From Prevotellaceae bacterium UBA3646 (GTDB lineage Bacteria > Bacteroidota > Bacteroidia > Bacteroidales > Bacteroidaceae), in NCBI GenBank assembly GCA_002373535.1, contig DFKL01000015.1, positions 1 through 15,031 of the forward strand: DNA of 15,031 nucleotides. The letters are read 5' to 3'. The position numbers and the translations under genes are program-made. Positions 13,819 to 15,031 of the stretch are shown piece by piece. The notes under the pieces were generated by a model. The model did no database searches and was not told where the DNA came from. It saw nothing but the letters and a program-made list of their open reading frames with translations. How positions within the stretch are numbered: the first letter of the stretch is position 1; each line of letters opens with the position of its first letter.

Positions 13819-14980
13819 ACAGCGTCTCAAGGTCTTGGCGGCGAATCTGTGCCGTTTACTTATGGGTGCGTCGCTTGTGTTCTCCGGCATAGTAAAGATA
13901 ATAGATCCGCGAGGTACAGAATACAAGATACAGGACTATGTCGCAGCCATAGGCATAAATGCCCAGATGCCAACATACATTCCTCTGGCATTAGGGGTCG
14001 CGCTTGCACTGCTGGAATTCAACCTGGGAATATATCTGATATTCGGCATACGCAGGAAGTGGACATCACGTCTGGTCCTGATTATGATGATGGTATTCAC
14101 GCCTGTAACATTATATCTGGCGATAGCAAACCCCATACAGGAATGCGGATGTTTTGGCGATGCCATACATCTGACCAACTGGCAGACATTTGGGAAAAAC
14201 CTCGTCTTGCTGACTACTGCCCTCATATTATGGAAATGGCATTATCTTGAAACCCGGCTTATAAGCCAGCACAGCCAGTGGCTTGTAGCTTTGTACAGTT
14301 GGATGTTTGGTTTTCTGCTGGCCGGCTATACCACATACACCCTTCCGATTATTGACTTCAGACCATACCATGTAGGAGCCAGCCTGGCAGAGCAGATGGA
14401 ATGGAAGGATGATGGCAAGACGCCTCCTATAGCAGACCTGATGCTGACAGATATCGAGACAGGAGAAGACCTTACTGACAGTATCATTACGACACCAGGC
14501 TGGAAATTCCTGATAATCGCGCCACGACTGGAAGTCGCAGACGACGGTGTTATGGACAGACTGGCAGAACTGACAGACTACTGCAAGAGAAACGACTATA
14601 CGCTGATTTGTGTCACAGGCAGTGACTATGACGGCATAATGAACTGGTGCGACATCACGGGGGCAGAATACCCCTTTTGCCAGGCGGACGAAACACCGTT
14701 GAAAACAGCAATCCGCAGTAATCCGGGACTGATACTGCTTAACGGTAGCACCGTGGAAGGGAAATGGGCATCATCACAGCTTCCCGGAGAGAAAGAACTG
14801 AATGCACCAATAGAGCGACTGCCGTGGGCACACCAGAAACAGGAGACCATGCGGATGCATGTTGCCACGCTGTTCAGCTGGTATGTAGTCCCGCTGATTT
14901 TGCTGACTGTCGTGGACCGGATATGGACTTTACTGAAAAAAAAGAAACAAGACAACAGGACAACAACCATAAACTATTAA
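13811..14980 (+). CDS. DoxX/MauE-like membrane protein with thioredoxin-like periplasmic domain lacking CxxC
   Basis: The 389-residue inner-membrane protein has five predicted helices in its first half (about 9-28, 54-78, 82-105, 126-142, 156-178) and one near the end (361-377). Basic clusters RRK (81-83) and KKKK put those ends inside, so the loop with ECGCFGD (111-117, Cys112 and Cys114) and the domain at about 180-355 face the periplasm. Helices plus CxCFGD fit the DoxX/MauE family, linked to thiol redox chemistry. The soluble domain has thioredoxin-fold character (WKFLIIAPRL, TLICVTGS, NPGLILLNGS) but no CxxC. Its cysteines, at 258, 267, 280 and 290, are dispersed. The GTG start at 13811 overlaps the DUF1599 stop by 8 bp, fits the family N-terminus and suggests coupling. 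Substrate and role are unknown. Confidence 0.82.
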   Translation: MNKQRLKVLAANLCRLLMGASLVFSGIVKIIDPRGTEYKIQDYVAAIGINAQMPTYIPLALGVALALLEFNLGIYLIFGIRRKWTSRLVLIMMMVFTPVTLYLAIANPIQECGCFGDAIHLTNWQTFGKNLVLLTTALILWKWHYLETRLISQHSQWLVALYSWMFGFLLAGYTTYTLPIIDFRPYHVGASLAEQMEWKDDGKTPPIADLMLTDIETGEDLTDSIITTPGWKFLIIAPRLEVADDGVMDRLAELTDYCKRNDYTLICVTGSDYDGIMNWCDITGAEYPFCQADETPLKTAIRSNPGLILLNGSTVEGKWASSQLPGEKELNAPIERLPWAHQKQETMRMHVATLFSWYVVPLILLTVVDRIWTLLKKKKQDNRTTTINY

Positions 14981-14991
14981 AATTAAATAAG

Positions 14992-15031
14992 ATGAGAAAG
15001 CACATCGTAGCAGGTAACTGGAAAATGAACA
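14992..15031 (+). CDS. tpiA: Triosephosphate isomerase (partial, first 13 codons)
   Basis: The open frame gives MRKHIVAGNWKMN before the window ends. AGNWKMN is the hallmark N-terminal motif of triosephosphate isomerase, containing the substrate-binding Asn9 and the catalytic Lys11. The enzyme interconverts dihydroxyacetone phosphate and glyceraldehyde 3-phosphate in glycolysis. It starts 11 bp after the DoxX-like gene, with an A-rich leader. The order DUF1599-DoxX-tpiA is one I recall from Bacteroides and relatives. Confidence 0.95.
   Translation, partial: MRKHIVAGNWKMN

Overview
The window looks like core chromosome of a member of the Bacteroidales, most likely Prevotella-like or Bacteroides-like. 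The evidence is the gene order (yajC-nusB / L25-pth-S4 protein; DUF1599-DoxX-tpiA), the -7 promoter boxes of the form TAnnTTTG, A-rich leaders without clear Shine-Dalgarno sequences, a 316-residue NusB, and a TonB-dependent receptor. I see no mobile element, CRISPR array, tRNA or rRNA. Base composition looks even throughout, with no sign of recent transfer. The exact genus is a guess.

Left block (1-2850): on the minus strand, nusB is followed by yajC, whose start overlaps the nusB stop. Divergent to these and beyond a 218-bp promoter region lies a plus-strand translation cassette: ribosomal protein L25/Ctc, peptidyl-tRNA hydrolase and an Hsp15/RqcP-type S4 protein. All three concern the 50S subunit or peptidyl-tRNA.

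Central block (2862-11564): a near-consensus Bacteroidetes promoter precedes five tightly packed plus-strand genes, with gaps of 3 and 4 bp and overlaps of 26 and 16 bp. They encode (1) a receiver-SpoIIE/PP2C phosphatase response regulator, (2) a membrane-anchored coiled-coil/beta-propeller protein, (3) a periplasmic-propeller sensor kinase whose H-box histidine is replaced by Asp630 although its ATP-binding boxes remain, (4) a small soluble histidine kinase with an intact H-box (His30) and no sensor, and (5) a TonB-dependent receptor with a TPR-like N-terminus. The layout suggests a split signalling system. In this model the membrane sensor cannot phosphorylate itself and works with the soluble kinase, the receiver-phosphatase is the output, and a scaffold and an outer-membrane receptor are co-expressed. 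No DNA-binding output is encoded. This is the most interesting part of the window.

Right block (11565-15031): nucleoside diphosphate kinase, then a secreted M23 endopeptidase with a C-terminal LysM, closed by a strong symmetrical hairpin. After it come a protein made of two DUF1599 (Nmad1) copies, a DoxX/MauE-like membrane protein with a thioredoxin-like periplasmic domain lacking CxxC, and the first codons of triosephosphate isomerase.
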